Shown: positions 53,068 through 61,754, counted from the first letter of the stretch. The stretch: 64,000 nt of DNA from an uncultured Clostridia bacterium (GCA_947625485.1 CANQOP010000001.1:86033-150032), one strand, 5' to 3'. The notes: generated from the letters alone by a model not told the origin. Program-made: numbers and translations.

Positions 53068-53923
53068 GGAATTAATATTTATCGTACCGCCTGAGTGCGG
53101 CGGTATGAACGCAAACGTTTTTCTGAAAAAGCACTGCAAGGTTTCTGCTCGTATGATAGCACGCTTAAAGCGTGAAAAAAACGGAATTATAAGGGATGAT
53201 AAAATTCTCCGAACGATTGATACTTTAAACGCGGGAGATAAAATAATTCTGAATATACCTGCTGATAAAAACGATATTGTGCCGACCGAGGGCTCGCTCA
53301 ATATACTTTTTGAAGACGATTATGTAATTGTTCTCGATAAACCGAGCAACACTCCCGTTCATCCTACAAAAGTTCACCAAACAGATACCCTTGCGAATTT
53401 TCTGGCTTTCAGACAGCTTAAAACAGGGGAGCGCTTTACTTTCCGAGCAATCAACCGCCTTGATAAGGATACTTCGGGAATAGTAGTTGTCGCGAAGGAT
53501 TGCTATACTGCAAATTTACTGTTTAAAAGTCTTAATAAAACATATTTAGCGATTTGCGAGGGGATAATACGGGAAAAAGGTACAATTAATAAACCTATAC
53601 GTTTGCTCGAAGGCCACACTATACAGCGCACTGCTGCTTTTGACGGTAAACCTTCCGTAACTCATTATACACCGGTTATGCACACAGACAGACACACTCT
53701 CTTAAATATTGTTCTTGAAACCGGGCACACTCACCAGATACGCTGTCACTTTTCAAGTATAGGCTGTCCGCTCGCGGGAGACGATATGTATGGCGGTTCG
53801 CTTGAGTATATTACACGTCAGGCGCTGCATTGTAATTTTGTGTCATTTGTCCATCCTATTACGGGTAAGGTAATAAAAATAAAATCCGAGATGCCTGAGG
53901 ATATGAAAAATCTTCTAAAATGA
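53057..53923 (+). CDS. RluA family pseudouridine synthase
   Basis: A 288-residue RluA-type enzyme. An N-terminal S4-like region (about residues 10-75) precedes the catalytic core: DKPSNTPVHPT near residue 95, the active-site block RLDKDTSGIVV near residues 133-143 (catalytic Asp), and GHTHQIRCHFSSIGCPLAGDDMYGG near residue 220. It isomerises uridine in rRNA or tRNA; whether RluA-, RluC- or RluD-like sites are used cannot be told by eye. Confidence 0.92.
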   Translation: MERKELIFIVPPECGGMNANVFLKKHCKVSARMIARLKREKNGIIRDDKILRTIDTLNAGDKIILNIPADKNDIVPTEGSLNILFEDDYVIVLDKPSNTPVHPTKVHQTDTLANFLAFRQLKTGERFTFRAINRLDKDTSGIVVVAKDCYTANLLFKSLNKTYLAICEGIIREKGTINKPIRLLEGHTIQRTAAFDGKPSVTHYTPVMHTDRHTLLNIVLETGHTHQIRCHFSSIGCPLAGDDMYGGSLEYITRQALHCNFVSFVHPITGKVIKIKSEMPEDMKNLLK

Positions 53924-53924
53924 A

Positions 53925-53956
53925 AACGAGATGTTATGAATAACACCTCGTTTTTT
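53925..53956. terminator. Bidirectional terminator between the RluA-type gene and the TIGR04086 gene
   Basis: A stem AACGAG-A-TGTTA / TAACA-C-CTCGTT with a TGAA loop, followed by TTTT on plus and, from the other side, by TTTTC then ATTTT on minus. Confidence 0.85.
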
Positions 53957-53964
53957 ATATGTTT

Positions 53965-54372
53965 TTATTTTATTCTTATTCTATCCTTTTTGTTTACCCC
54001 TAAAATTCCTCCGATTATCGAAGTAAGCATAATCGTCACAAATTTTAAAAGCAGTATAATTCCGATATTTCCCGAAAAATTCATCATTCCCGCTATAAAT
54101 GTAATGATAAACATAGAAATACCGATGATAGCGCCGCACATAATTCCCGACGATTTATAAATGCGCGCCGAAACATATCCTCCGACTAAGCTTCCGATTC
54201 CAAGAAACGCAAGAGTGATGTACCCGAGTATTTCGTTCGGCATTTTTCCGCTTTTCAAGAATATCAGCGCAGCTATAAGCGTTACTATCATAATCACAAG
54301 ACAGCCGATAATAATCCCGAACGCGGAAGCTTTAATAAGCTTTTTGTCTATTTTTAAATTCGTTTTATTCAT
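53965..54372 (-). CDS. TIGR04086 (YrzE-like) membrane protein
   Basis: A 135-residue protein with four helices. The pattern fits TIGR04086/YrzE: basic N-terminus, IGSLVGGYVSARIYKSSGIMCGAIIG in the centre and a final helix ending near GGILGVNKK. This family is usually found beside yajC in Clostridia, as here. Function unknown. The SCIFF peptide and its maturase, often located between them, are absent. Confidence 0.82.
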   Translation of the reverse strand: MNKTNLKIDKKLIKASAFGIIIGCLVIMIVTLIAALIFLKSGKMPNEILGYITLAFLGIGSLVGGYVSARIYKSSGIMCGAIIGISMFIITFIAGMMNFSGNIGIILLLKFVTIMLTSIIGGILGVNKKDRIRIK

Positions 54373-54432
54373 AAAAATTCCCCCGAATACAATCTACTCG
54401 ATTATATTCAAGGGAAAATAATTTTATTCGTA

Positions 54433-54834
54433 TTATTCTTCGTTCTTCTTAAATTTACTGAAGAATCCTTTCTTCTCGGAAGATTGCGAAGCCGGCGCGG
54501 GCTTTTCCTTCTGAGTGTCTACAGAGGAAATACACCATCTCTTCATCTTCATTTTGTTTCTGTCTGAGCCTGTTTCAATTATGATAGAGTCCTCGTCTTC
54601 TTTAATAGCAACTACTCGACCCATAATTCCGCCGATTGTTGTTATTTCATCGCCGATTTCAAGGTTGTTTCTGATTTCAGCCTCTTCTTTTTTCTTCTTT
54701 GAATTAGGTCTTATAAGGAAGAAGTAAAGAGCGACAAAAATTGCGCCGTAAATAAGTATCATTAATAAAAATTGATTTCCGCCAAGCGGGTTGCCGGCAG
54801 GAGCCGCGTCCATAGCAGGTAAAAATTTAGTCAT
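54433..54834 (-). CDS. yajC: Preprotein translocase subunit YajC
   Basis: A 133-residue YajC with one transmembrane helix (about residues 20-40), then FFLIRPNSKKKKE and the conserved soluble part (NNLEIGDEITTIGGIMGRVVAI). It accompanies SecDF at the Sec translocon. The C-terminal tail is Lys/Ser-rich. The ATG is preceded by GAAAGGA. It has its own promoter downstream of tgt. Confidence 0.93.
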   Translation of the reverse strand: MTKFLPAMDAAPAGNPLGGNQFLLMILIYGAIFVALYFFLIRPNSKKKKEEAEIRNNLEIGDEITTIGGIMGRVVAIKEDEDSIIIETGSDRNKMKMKRWCISSVDTQKEKPAPASQSSEKKGFFSKFKKNEE

Positions 54835-54869
54835 ATTAACTGTCCTTTCTTTTTTTAGTTCGCCTGTTT

Positions 54870-54898
54870 AGTATAACAGATATTTTATTATCTTGCAA
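54870..54898 (-). promoter_or_regulatory. Sigma-A promoter of yajC
   Basis: On the minus strand: TTGCAA (54893-54898), a 17-base spacer, TATACT (54870-54875). Predicted start near 54863, 28 bases before the yajC ATG. Confidence 0.65.
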
Positions 54899-54931
54899 GA
54901 ATTTTTTCAATACCGATATAGACATTAAGCG

Positions 54932-56062
54932 CTAAATGCGCACAGAAAGCTGATGGCGGTACTGTTTATAAAAGCTCTCGAATGTTTTGCTGTCAAGTGC
55001 GTCACGAATTTTTTCAAGAAGTGTATTATAGAAATAAAGATTATGAGTAACGCATAACCTCATTCCGAGCATTTCTCCCGCCTTCATAAGGTGGCGCACA
55101 TACGCACGGCTGAAATTCTGGCAAACAGGACAATCACATTTTTCGTCAATCGGGCTTTCATCAATCATATATTTAGCGTTCATAATGTTTCTTATTCCTG
55201 ACCAGGTAAACAGGTGACCGTGCCTTGCGTTTCTGCTTGGCATTACACAGTCGAACATATCAACTCCTCGGTGGACAGCCTCAATGATATTTGCAGGAGT
55301 GCCGACGCCCATAAGATACCTCGGCTTGTCGCATGGCATATAGGGGACAACCTCGTCAATAATTTCGTACATTACCTCTGTTTCCTCGCCGACAGCAAGT
55401 CCGCCGATAGCGTATCCGGAAAGGTCAAGCTCCGCGATTTCCTTCATATGCTCAATCCGTAAATCCTTATATATTCCGCCCTGATTAATTCCGAACAGCA
55501 TTTGTTTCTTGTTGATAGTCGTCTCAAGACTGTTAAGACGCTCCATTTCAGCTTTGCACCGCTTTAGCCATCTTGCCGTAAGACAAGCCGATTTTTTTGT
55601 GTAATCATAAGGAGACGGATTTTCCACACATTCATCGAAAGCCATAGCTATAGTGGAGCCGAGATTCGACTGAATCCGCATACTTGCCTCTGGTGACATA
55701 AATATTTTATGACCGTCAATGTGAGAATTAAATATAACTCCCTCCTCTGTGATATTTCTAAGCCTTGCAAGCGAGAAAACCTGAAATCCGCCGCTGTCCG
55801 TCAGTATAGGTCCGCTCCATTTCGTGAATTTATGAAGTCCGCCCAGAGCTTTGACGTTTTCGTCGCCCGGCCTTAAATGAAGGTGATATGTATTGCTAAG
55901 CATAATCTGGCATTTTACTTTTTTAAGGTCGAACGCTGACAGAGCGCCTTTAATAGCGCCGCAGGTCGCAACGTTCATAAATGCGGGAGTCTGCACAGTT
56001 CCATGGACAGTATTTATAACACCTCTGCGCGCGTTACCCTCTTTTTTTATAACCTCAAACAT
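54932..56062 (-). CDS. tgt: tRNA-guanine transglycosylase
   Basis: A 376-residue Tgt that swaps G34 for preQ1 in tRNAs of the GUN group. The DSGGFQVFSL block holds the base-binding Asp near residue 90. The nucleophile Asp lies in the DCVMPSRNARHG block near residue 265, and the zinc site CDCPVCQNFSRAYVRHL near residue 305 is intact. The start is preceded by AGAGGTTTT. It follows queA by 15 bases. Confidence 0.96.
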   Translation of the reverse strand: MFEVIKKEGNARRGVINTVHGTVQTPAFMNVATCGAIKGALSAFDLKKVKCQIMLSNTYHLHLRPGDENVKALGGLHKFTKWSGPILTDSGGFQVFSLARLRNITEEGVIFNSHIDGHKIFMSPEASMRIQSNLGSTIAMAFDECVENPSPYDYTKKSACLTARWLKRCKAEMERLNSLETTINKKQMLFGINQGGIYKDLRIEHMKEIAELDLSGYAIGGLAVGEETEVMYEIIDEVVPYMPCDKPRYLMGVGTPANIIEAVHRGVDMFDCVMPSRNARHGHLFTWSGIRNIMNAKYMIDESPIDEKCDCPVCQNFSRAYVRHLMKAGEMLGMRLCVTHNLYFYNTLLEKIRDALDSKTFESFYKQYRHQLSVRI

Positions 56063-56077
56063 ATTTTGAAAACCTCT

Positions 56078-57103
56078 TTACAAAATACACATCGCGTCCC
56101 CGAACGAGAAAAATCTGTACTGCTCGTCCACTGCGGTTTTATATGCGTTCATAATGTTATCATATCCTGCAAATGCAGACACAAGCATTATAAGAGTGCT
56201 TTCGGGAAGATGAAAATTAGTGATAAGACCGTCGAGCACCTTAAACTTGTAACCGGGATAAATAAATATATCGGTCCAGCCGCTGCACGCCTTTACTTTT
56301 CCGTGCTCAGTAGCCACGCTTTCGAGCGTTCTGCACGATGTTGTGCCTACTGCGATAACTCTGCCGCCGTTTTCTTTTGTTTCCCTGATAATTTTTGCGG
56401 TCTGTTCGGGTATTTCGTAGTGTTCGCTGTGCATTTTGTGATTTGTAACGTCGTCAACCTTTACCGGTCTGAACGTTCCCAGACCGACGTGGAGCGTAAC
56501 ATAGGCAATTTTAACACCTTTTTCTTTTATTCTTTCCATAAGCTCGTTTGTAAAATGGAGTCCTGCCGTCGGAGCGGCAGCCGAGCCTAACTCGTGAGAG
56601 TATACAGTCTGGTACCGCTCCCTATCCTCAAGCTTTTCGGTGATGTAGGGAGGGAGAGGCATCTGACCGATTTTGTCGAGAACCGCGAAAAAGTTCTCAC
56701 CACAGTCGAAATCCACGATTCTGTTGCCGTCGTCCTTAACTTCTACTACTTCAGCAGTCATCAGTCCGTTTCCAAAGACAAATTTTGTTCCTGCCTTAGC
56801 CTTTTTTCCCGGCTTGCAGAGCGTCTCCCACTGATTTCCTTTAATTTGCTTAAGAAGTAGAAATTCCACGCTTGCCCCTGTTTCTTTCTTTGTGCCGAAT
56901 ATCCTTGCAGGTAAGACGCGCGAATCATTTGCAATCAGGCAGTCGCCCGGGTTAAGATAATCAATAATATCATAAAATCGACGGTGATAAATTTCACCGT
57001 TTTCCCTGCCAAGCACCAGAAGCCTCGACGAATCCCTCGGCTCAATCGGAGTCTGGGCAATCAGCTTCTTAGGCAAATCATAGTAGAAATCGCTTGTTTT
57101 CAT
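56078..57103 (-). CDS. queA: S-adenosylmethionine:tRNA ribosyltransferase-isomerase QueA
   Basis: A 341-residue QueA that adds the epoxycyclopentandiol group in queuosine synthesis. Signatures: [14 protein letters not shown] at the start, [15 protein letters not shown] near residue 57, the [15 protein letters not shown] block near residue 170, and the [14 protein letters not shown] block near residue 200. It is the first gene of the minus-strand operon queA-tgt. Its start is divergent from asd. Confidence 0.96.
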   Translation of the reverse strand: MKTSDFYYDLPKKLIAQTPIEPRDSSRLLVLGRENGEIYHRRFYDIIDYLNPGDCLIANDSRVLPARIFGTKKETGASVEFLLLKQIKGNQWETLCKPGKKAKAGTKFVFGNGLMTAEVVEVKDDGNRIVDFDCGENFFAVLDKIGQMPLPPYITEKLEDRERYQTVYSHELGSAAAPTAGLHFTNELMERIKEKGVKIAYVTLHVGLGTFRPVKVDDVTNHKMHSEHYEIPEQTAKIIRETKENGGRVIAVGTTSCRTLESVATEHGKVKACSGWTDIFIYPGYKFKVLDGLITNFHLPESTLIMLVSAFAGYDNIMNAYKTAVDEQYRFFSFGDAMCIL

Positions 57104-57136
57104 ATATATACAACTCCAAAAAATTATGATTTTTAA

Positions 57137-57165
57137 TTGACATTAAACGAACATAATGGTATATT
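57137..57165 (+). promoter_or_regulatory. Sigma-A promoter of asd
   Basis: TTGACA (57137-57142), a 17-base spacer, TATATT (57160-57165). The predicted start near 57172 gives a 100-base AT-rich leader. No lysine riboswitch pattern is seen. The -10 overlaps the -10 of the opposite-strand queA promoter. Confidence 0.75.
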
Positions 57166-57191
57166 ATAAAGTAGGTAAATTTTATGGTAAA
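57163..57191 (-). promoter_or_regulatory. Candidate promoter of queA-tgt
   Basis: On the minus strand: TTTACC (57186-57191), a 17-base spacer, TATAAT (57163-57168). Weaker -35 than asd. Confidence 0.45.
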
Positions 57192-57271
57192 TTGTTGTTT
57201 CCTAAATATAATATATTATTTTGCGGAAATTTACAACTTTTTTACGAGATTGTAATTTTATGGAGGTTTAA

Positions 57272-58351
57272 ATGAAAAAATATAATGTTGGTATTATCGG
57301 CGCAACAGGAATGGTAGGGCAGAGATTTCTGCTTCTGCTCGACAAACATCCTTGGTTTAATATCACAACCTTAGCGGCGAGCTCACGCAGCGCAGGAAAG
57401 AAATACGGCGAGCTTATGAAAAACCGCTGGCTGCTTTCCGAGCCGATGCCTGAGCAGGTTAAAGAAATGACTGTCCTTGATGCTTCAGATATTGATAAAG
57501 TTGCGTCTACAGTCGATTTTTGTTTCTGCGCTGTTAATATGCCCAAGGACGAGATTCGTGCTCTTGAGGAGGCTTACGCTAAGGTTGAGTGTCCTATTGT
57601 GTCCAACAACTCTGCTCACAGACACACTCCCGACGTTCCTATGGTAATTCCCGAGATTAATGCTGACCATATTAAGGTTATTGATTCACAGCGCAAGCGT
57701 CTCGGCACTAAAAAAGGCTTTGTAGCAGTTAAATCCAACTGTTCGCTGCAAAGCTATGTTCCCGCCATTCACCCTCTCAAGAAGCTTGGAGTAAACAAGG
57801 TTCTTGCGTGCACATATCAGGCTATCTCAGGCGCAGGAAAAACATTCGAGACGTGGCCCGAAATGGTTGACAACCTTATTCCGTACATCGGCGGCGAGGA
57901 GGAAAAGTCCGAGAAAGAACCTCTTAAAATCTGGGGACATATTGAGAACGGAGAGATTGTCGATAACAATGACATTGCAATCACTTCACAGTGCTTGCGC
58001 GTTCCTGTTTCCGACGGTCATACAGCCGCAGTGTTTATGTCATTCAAGGATAAAGCTCCCAGCGTTGATGAGGTTATTAAGGTATGGGAAAGCTACAAGG
58101 GAAGAGCACAGGAACTGGGACTTCCGAGCGCACCAAAACAGTTTTTGCACTACTTCACTGAGCCGGACCAGCCTCAGATTAAGAGCTCTCGTAATTTAGA
58201 AAACGGTATGGCTATCTCGGTAGGCCGTCTAAGAGAAGATACCCAATATGATTTAAAATTTGTATGTATGTCTCACAATACCCTCAGAGGAGCCGCAGGC
58301 GGCGCGGTATTACTTGCCGAGTTACTATGCGCAGAGGGCTATATAAACTGA
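57272..58351 (+). CDS. asd: Aspartate-semialdehyde dehydrogenase
   Basis: A 359-residue enzyme that reduces aspartyl phosphate to the semialdehyde, the branch point for lysine/diaminopimelate and the Met/Thr group. NADP motif GIIGATGMVGQR is at residues 8-19; the active-site Cys in KSNCSLQS is near residue 156; a GHTAAVF motif with the catalytic-type His follows near residue 249. The form resembles the archaeal/fungal branch of the family, used by many Clostridia. TGGAGG precedes the ATG. Confidence 0.93.
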   Translation: MKKYNVGIIGATGMVGQRFLLLLDKHPWFNITTLAASSRSAGKKYGELMKNRWLLSEPMPEQVKEMTVLDASDIDKVASTVDFCFCAVNMPKDEIRALEEAYAKVECPIVSNNSAHRHTPDVPMVIPEINADHIKVIDSQRKRLGTKKGFVAVKSNCSLQSYVPAIHPLKKLGVNKVLACTYQAISGAGKTFETWPEMVDNLIPYIGGEEEKSEKEPLKIWGHIENGEIVDNNDIAITSQCLRVPVSDGHTAAVFMSFKDKAPSVDEVIKVWESYKGRAQELGLPSAPKQFLHYFTEPDQPQIKSSRNLENGMAISVGRLREDTQYDLKFVCMSHNTLRGAAGGAVLLAELLCAEGYIN

Positions 58352-58363
58352 TTTGTATTTATA

Positions 58364-58464
58364 TTGCCGTCAGCTTTACGCAATTTTAGCTGAAAATGGC
58401 AAAGTTTATACACGTCTTATCAGCCCACGGTAAGATTGTGTGAGTTTAAATATAATTTGTGGGC
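58364..58464 (+). promoter_or_regulatory. Hairpins between asd and dapA, one masking the dapA ribosome-binding site
   Basis: CAGCT (58369-58373) pairs with AGCTG (58388-58392). Farther on, GCCCAC (58423-58428) pairs with GTGGGC (58459-58464) across a 30-base AT-rich loop and covers the GGGC of the GGGCGGAAAGG ribosome-binding site of dapA. No T tract follows. Confidence 0.35.
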
Positions 58465-58473
58465 GGAAAGGCT

Positions 58474-59388
58474 ATGAAAATTAGTATGAAAAAGCCAATC
58501 TTTACAGGTTCAGGTGTAGCGCTTATTACACCTTTTAACGAAGATCTTACCGTAAACTATAACGCCTTGGAGGAATTGCTTGAATTTCATATCAATAATG
58601 GAACGGACGCAATTATTGCCTGCGGCACTACAGGCGAGGCGGCAACTCTCTCGGAAAATGAGCACTGCGAGGTGCTTAGATTTGTAGCTGAGAAGGTAAA
58701 TCACCGTATTACGGTTATCGGGGGCACGGGCAGTAACGATACCCGTACAGCTATCGCGCTTTCCAAATCAGCTCAGGATTCGGGAGTTGACGCGCTTCTT
58801 TGTGTAACTCCTTACTATAATAAGACGTCTCAGGACGGACTGGTTAAGCATTTCAACACGATTGCCGACTCTGTAGATATTCCTATAATTCTCTATAATG
58901 TTCCTTCTAGAACGGGTTGTAATATTAAGCCTGCGACATATGCAGAGCTATGTAAGCACGATAACATTATAGCTACCAAGGAAGCGAGCGGAGATATTTC
59001 TCAGGTTGCTCTTATCCGCTCTCTTTGCGGAGATAACCTTGATATTTATTCGGGTAACGACGACCAGACTGTTCCGTTTATGTCTCTTGGCGCACTGGGA
59101 GTTATTTCCGTATTCGCAAACATCTGTCCTAAGGAAATGCACGATATTTGCCAGCTTTGCATTGACAATAACTTTGTTGAGGCTCAGAAAAAGCACTTCC
59201 ATTATATCGAGCTTATGAACATTATGTTTAGCGACGTTAATCCTATTCCGATTAAAACGGCTATGAAGCTGTTTGGTTTCGAGGCAGGCGAGTGCAGACT
59301 TCCGCTCGTGCCTATGAGCACTGCAGGTTACCACAACCTCAAAGACTGCCTGGCAAAATACGATTTGCTTGATAAGTACAATAAATAA
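58474..59388 (+). CDS. dapA: 4-hydroxy-tetrahydrodipicolinate synthase
   Basis: A 304-residue DapA (TIM barrel), condensing pyruvate and aspartate semialdehyde. GTTGEAATL near residue 52, the YNVPSRTG segment with catalytic Tyr near residue 145, and the Schiff-base Lys in IIATKEASGD near residue 170 are all visible. ATG 58474 is used; an earlier in-frame GTG (58459) lies inside the ribosome-binding site, and ATG 58486 is possible but too far from it. Confidence 0.95.
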   Translation: MKISMKKPIFTGSGVALITPFNEDLTVNYNALEELLEFHINNGTDAIIACGTTGEAATLSENEHCEVLRFVAEKVNHRITVIGGTGSNDTRTAIALSKSAQDSGVDALLCVTPYYNKTSQDGLVKHFNTIADSVDIPIILYNVPSRTGCNIKPATYAELCKHDNIIATKEASGDISQVALIRSLCGDNLDIYSGNDDQTVPFMSLGALGVISVFANICPKEMHDICQLCIDNNFVEAQKKHFHYIELMNIMFSDVNPIPIKTAMKLFGFEAGECRLPLVPMSTAGYHNLKDCLAKYDLLDKYNK

Positions 59389-59399
59389 TTTAACATTTT

Positions 59400-59427
59400 A
59401 AAAGGCGTACTGAGTACGCCTTTTGTC
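59400..59427 (+). terminator. Terminator-like hairpin between dapA and dapB
   Basis: An 11-bp stem AAAAGGCGTAC/GTACGCCTTTT with a TGA loop. The only T run is inside the stem, so it may be a partial terminator or mRNA-stabilising structure. Confidence 0.65.
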
Positions 59428-59459
59428 AAAATATGCGTTAAATAAAGGGGACGTTTAAA

Positions 59460-60224
59460 ATGACTGAAATTATACTTCTCGGTTGCAACGGTAAAATGGG
59501 ACACGTAGTAGCCGAAGCAGTTAAAAATAGTGATAGCTGCAAAATTGTTGCGGGCGTAGACGCTTTCGGAGAAAATGATTACGACTTTCCTATTTATAAG
59601 AATTTTTCTGAGGTTAAAGAAATTCCCAACGTTATTATAGATTTTTCAAATCCTGCTTCTTTGGATGGACTTCTGAAATACTCTCTGAATAATAAAGTTC
59701 CTGCTGTAATATGCACAACGGGATATTCTCCCGAAGAGGTTGAGAAAATTAGAAAAGCAAGTGAGGAAATTGCTGTATTTTATTCCGGAAATATGTCTCT
59801 CGGCGTAAACCTTCTAATAGAGCTTGCAAAGCAAGCTACAAAGGTGCTTGGAAATGATTTTGATATTGAAATTATTGAAAAGCATCACAACCTCAAGGTT
59901 GACGCTCCGTCAGGAACGGCATTGATGATTGCGGACGGAATTTCCGAGGAGCTGAAAAAAGAGCCTCAGTACGTTTATGACCGCCACAATTACAGAAGAA
60001 AGCGCTCAAAGAACGAAATAGGTATTCATGCTGTTCGCGGCGGTACGATAGTCGGAGAACACGACGTTATTTTCGCGGGACACGATGAGGTTGTGACAAT
60101 TTCTCATCAGTCGCAGTCTAAGGGGCTTTTCGCTACAGGAGCAATTAATGCGGCAGTATTTTTAAAGGATAAGCCTGCGGGAATGTATAATATGAGTCAG
60201 ATGCTTGCCGATAAATTGAAATAA
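59460..60224 (+). CDS. dapB: 4-hydroxy-tetrahydrodipicolinate reductase
   Basis: A 254-residue DapB. The N-terminal NAD(P) motif GCNGKMGHVV (residues 8-17), the CTTGYSPEEV region near residue 86 and the active-site signature IEKHHNLKVDAPSGTA near residues 138-153 are complete. It gives tetrahydrodipicolinate for DAP and lysine. AAAGGGGA precedes the ATG. Confidence 0.96.
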   Translation: MTEIILLGCNGKMGHVVAEAVKNSDSCKIVAGVDAFGENDYDFPIYKNFSEVKEIPNVIIDFSNPASLDGLLKYSLNNKVPAVICTTGYSPEEVEKIRKASEEIAVFYSGNMSLGVNLLIELAKQATKVLGNDFDIEIIEKHHNLKVDAPSGTALMIADGISEELKKEPQYVYDRHNYRRKRSKNEIGIHAVRGGTIVGEHDVIFAGHDEVVTISHQSQSKGLFATGAINAAVFLKDKPAGMYNMSQMLADKLK

Positions 60225-60244
60225 CATATTAAATTATTTACTAC

Positions 60245-60269
60245 AAGGTCGGCGTTCGCCGGCCTTCTT
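60245..60269 (+). terminator. Probable terminator of asd-dapA-dapB
   Basis: A 9-bp stem AAGGTCGGC/GCCGGCCTT (one G-U) with a GTTC loop; the T tract is short (CTT). Confidence 0.6.
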
Positions 60270-60279
60270 CCATAATTAG

Positions 60280-60325
60280 TCACCTCAAAAAATATACAAC
60301 ATATGATAGTAATAAAACGAGGTGA
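60280..60325 (+). promoter_or_regulatory. Long-loop hairpin covering the ribosome-binding site of the DUF3343 gene
   Basis: TCACCTC (60280-60286) pairs perfectly with GAGGTGA (60319-60325) across a 32-base AT-rich loop; GAGGTG is the ribosome-binding site for ATG 60332. If the transcript starts upstream of 60280, initiation could be masked. Confidence 0.4.
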
Positions 60326-60331
60326 AAAGTT

Positions 60332-60556
60332 ATGGATAATTTAGTTCAGCTTTCCTCTGTCACCCAAGCTATGCGTGCGAGGGATTTGCTGAAATCAAAT
60401 GGCATAAACTCAGCCGTACAGCGCATCACCGCGTCGAGAGGACAAGGACCCTGCGCATACGGCTTAAAAATATTTAACCGCTTTGACGAGGCTATTTCTA
60501 TACTTCGCGAGCACAACATACACGTTATAGGACGAGCTCGGGGTGAAATTCGATGA
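60332..60556 (+). CDS. DUF3343 (putative Se/S carrier-like) protein
   Basis: A 74-residue protein with the DUF3343 pattern: AMRARDLLKSNGINSAVQR near the start and the conserved cysteine in GPCAYGLKIF near residue 40. Small, soluble, one Cys. DUF3343 proteins are found beside cysteine-desulfurase-like enzymes and in selenium-metabolism clusters, which suggests carrying activated sulfur or selenium on the Cys; this role is a prediction for the family. Its stop overlaps the next gene by four bases (ATGA), as expected for partners. Confidence 0.82.
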   Translation: MDNLVQLSSVTQAMRARDLLKSNGINSAVQRITASRGQGPCAYGLKIFNRFDEAISILREHNIHVIGRARGEIR

Positions 60557-61692
60557 TATATCTGGATAACGGCGCCACGACTTTTCCTAAGCCTGCGGGC
60601 GTAATAAATTCGGTAGGCAACACCCTCAGAAACTACGGAGCAAATCCGGGAAGAGGCGGACACAGACTCGCTATGAAAGCGTCCGAGCTGCTGTACGACG
60701 CGAGAAAAAACGTAGCCGATTTTTTTGGAGTTGAAGACAGCTCAAATGTAATTTTCACGCTAAACTGCACAACCTCATTAAATATGGTTATAAAGGGAAT
60801 TTTAAAAAAAGGCGACCACGTAATTATATCCTCATACGAGCATAACGCTGCTTTAAGACCGCTTGAAAAACTAAAAGAGAAAGGCATAACCTATTCCGTA
60901 GCCGAGGTTTTTGAAAAGGATAACGAAAAAACTTTGGCGAGCTTCCGCGAACAGATAAGGCCTAATACGCGCCTTCTTGTCTGCACATACGCGTCCAACG
61001 TATTCGGAATAAAAGTTCCGGTAGAACGAATATGCGCACTCTGTCACCAGTACGGTATTCTCACCTGTGTAGACGCGGCGCAGGCGGCAGGTATAGTTCC
61101 GATTGATCTTTCCGATTCCTCAATAGATTATCTGTGTATTGCGGGTCATAAGGGACTTTACGGTCCTATGGGAACAGGAGCACTTATTGTAAACTGCGAT
61201 ACTATCCCAGACACTTTCATAGAGGGAGGCACAGGCAGTAATTCCGCAAGCAGTGAACAGCCGGAAATTCTCCCCGACAGATTTGAAAGCGGAACGGGAA
61301 ATCTCTCGGGAGTTGTCGGTATGAGTAACGGCGTCAATTTTGTGCGCAGCAGAGGTCAGTTGAACCTGTATAACAGGGAAATGCAGTTGATTCAAAGAGC
61401 ATATAAGGCTCTTTCTAAATTGGACAAAGTTATTTTATACACCGAGTATCCCGATATGGACTACTATGTCCCTGTTTTGTCATTTAATATTAAGGACATG
61501 GACAGCGAAACTGTCTCACAGATACTAAGCTCGCGTTTTAATATCGCTACCAGAGCAGGACTTCACTGCGCTCCTCTTGCACATACGACCAAAGGAACGC
61601 TGGATATTGGCACAGTCCGCGTAGTTCCCTCCGCGTTTACGACATTAAATGATATAAATTCCCTTATTTCTGCGGTTTGTAATATTAAATAA
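60553..61692 (+). CDS. Cysteine-desulfurase-like PLP aminotransferase (class V)
   Basis: A 379-residue fold-type I enzyme close to the EF2568 family (TIGR01977). PLP Lys is in AGHKGLYGPMGTGAL near residue 200; the catalytic-type Cys loop ATRAGLHCAPLAH is near residue 340; NGATTFPKP opens the protein. It should release sulfur (or selenium) from cysteine or selenocysteine onto its Cys. The link with DUF3343 directly upstream suggests the latter is the acceptor. IscU/SufU-type scaffolds are not nearby. Confidence 0.88.
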   Translation: MIYLDNGATTFPKPAGVINSVGNTLRNYGANPGRGGHRLAMKASELLYDARKNVADFFGVEDSSNVIFTLNCTTSLNMVIKGILKKGDHVIISSYEHNAALRPLEKLKEKGITYSVAEVFEKDNEKTLASFREQIRPNTRLLVCTYASNVFGIKVPVERICALCHQYGILTCVDAAQAAGIVPIDLSDSSIDYLCIAGHKGLYGPMGTGALIVNCDTIPDTFIEGGTGSNSASSEQPEILPDRFESGTGNLSGVVGMSNGVNFVRSRGQLNLYNREMQLIQRAYKALSKLDKVILYTEYPDMDYYVPVLSFNIKDMDSETVSQILSSRFNIATRAGLHCAPLAHTTKGTLDIGTVRVVPSAFTTLNDINSLISAVCNIK

Positions 61693-61695
61693 TTC

Positions 61696-61724
61696 TTGAA
61701 TATACCTTCTGATTATGATATAAT
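61696..61724 (+). promoter_or_regulatory. Sigma-A promoter of cdaA-cdaR
   Basis: TTGAAT (61696-61701), a 17-base spacer, TATAAT (61719-61724), directly after the desulfurase stop. Predicted start near 61731. Confidence 0.8.
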
Positions 61725-61754
61725 TAAAATATAATTTTGGTCAGGAGGTTTAGT

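Noticed and set aside
54373..54432. SCIFF peptide gene between yajC and the TIGR04086 gene
   Set aside because: Only 60 bases, no Cys-rich frame on either strand.
57184..57255. 23-codon ORF in the asd leader
   Set aside because: Very AT-rich, weak ribosome-binding site, and no regulatory run of Lys, Thr or Met codons; best explained as chance.
57172..57271. Lysine riboswitch ahead of asd
   Set aside because: The leader is only about 100 bases and AT-rich; the conserved core and multi-helix junction are not visible.
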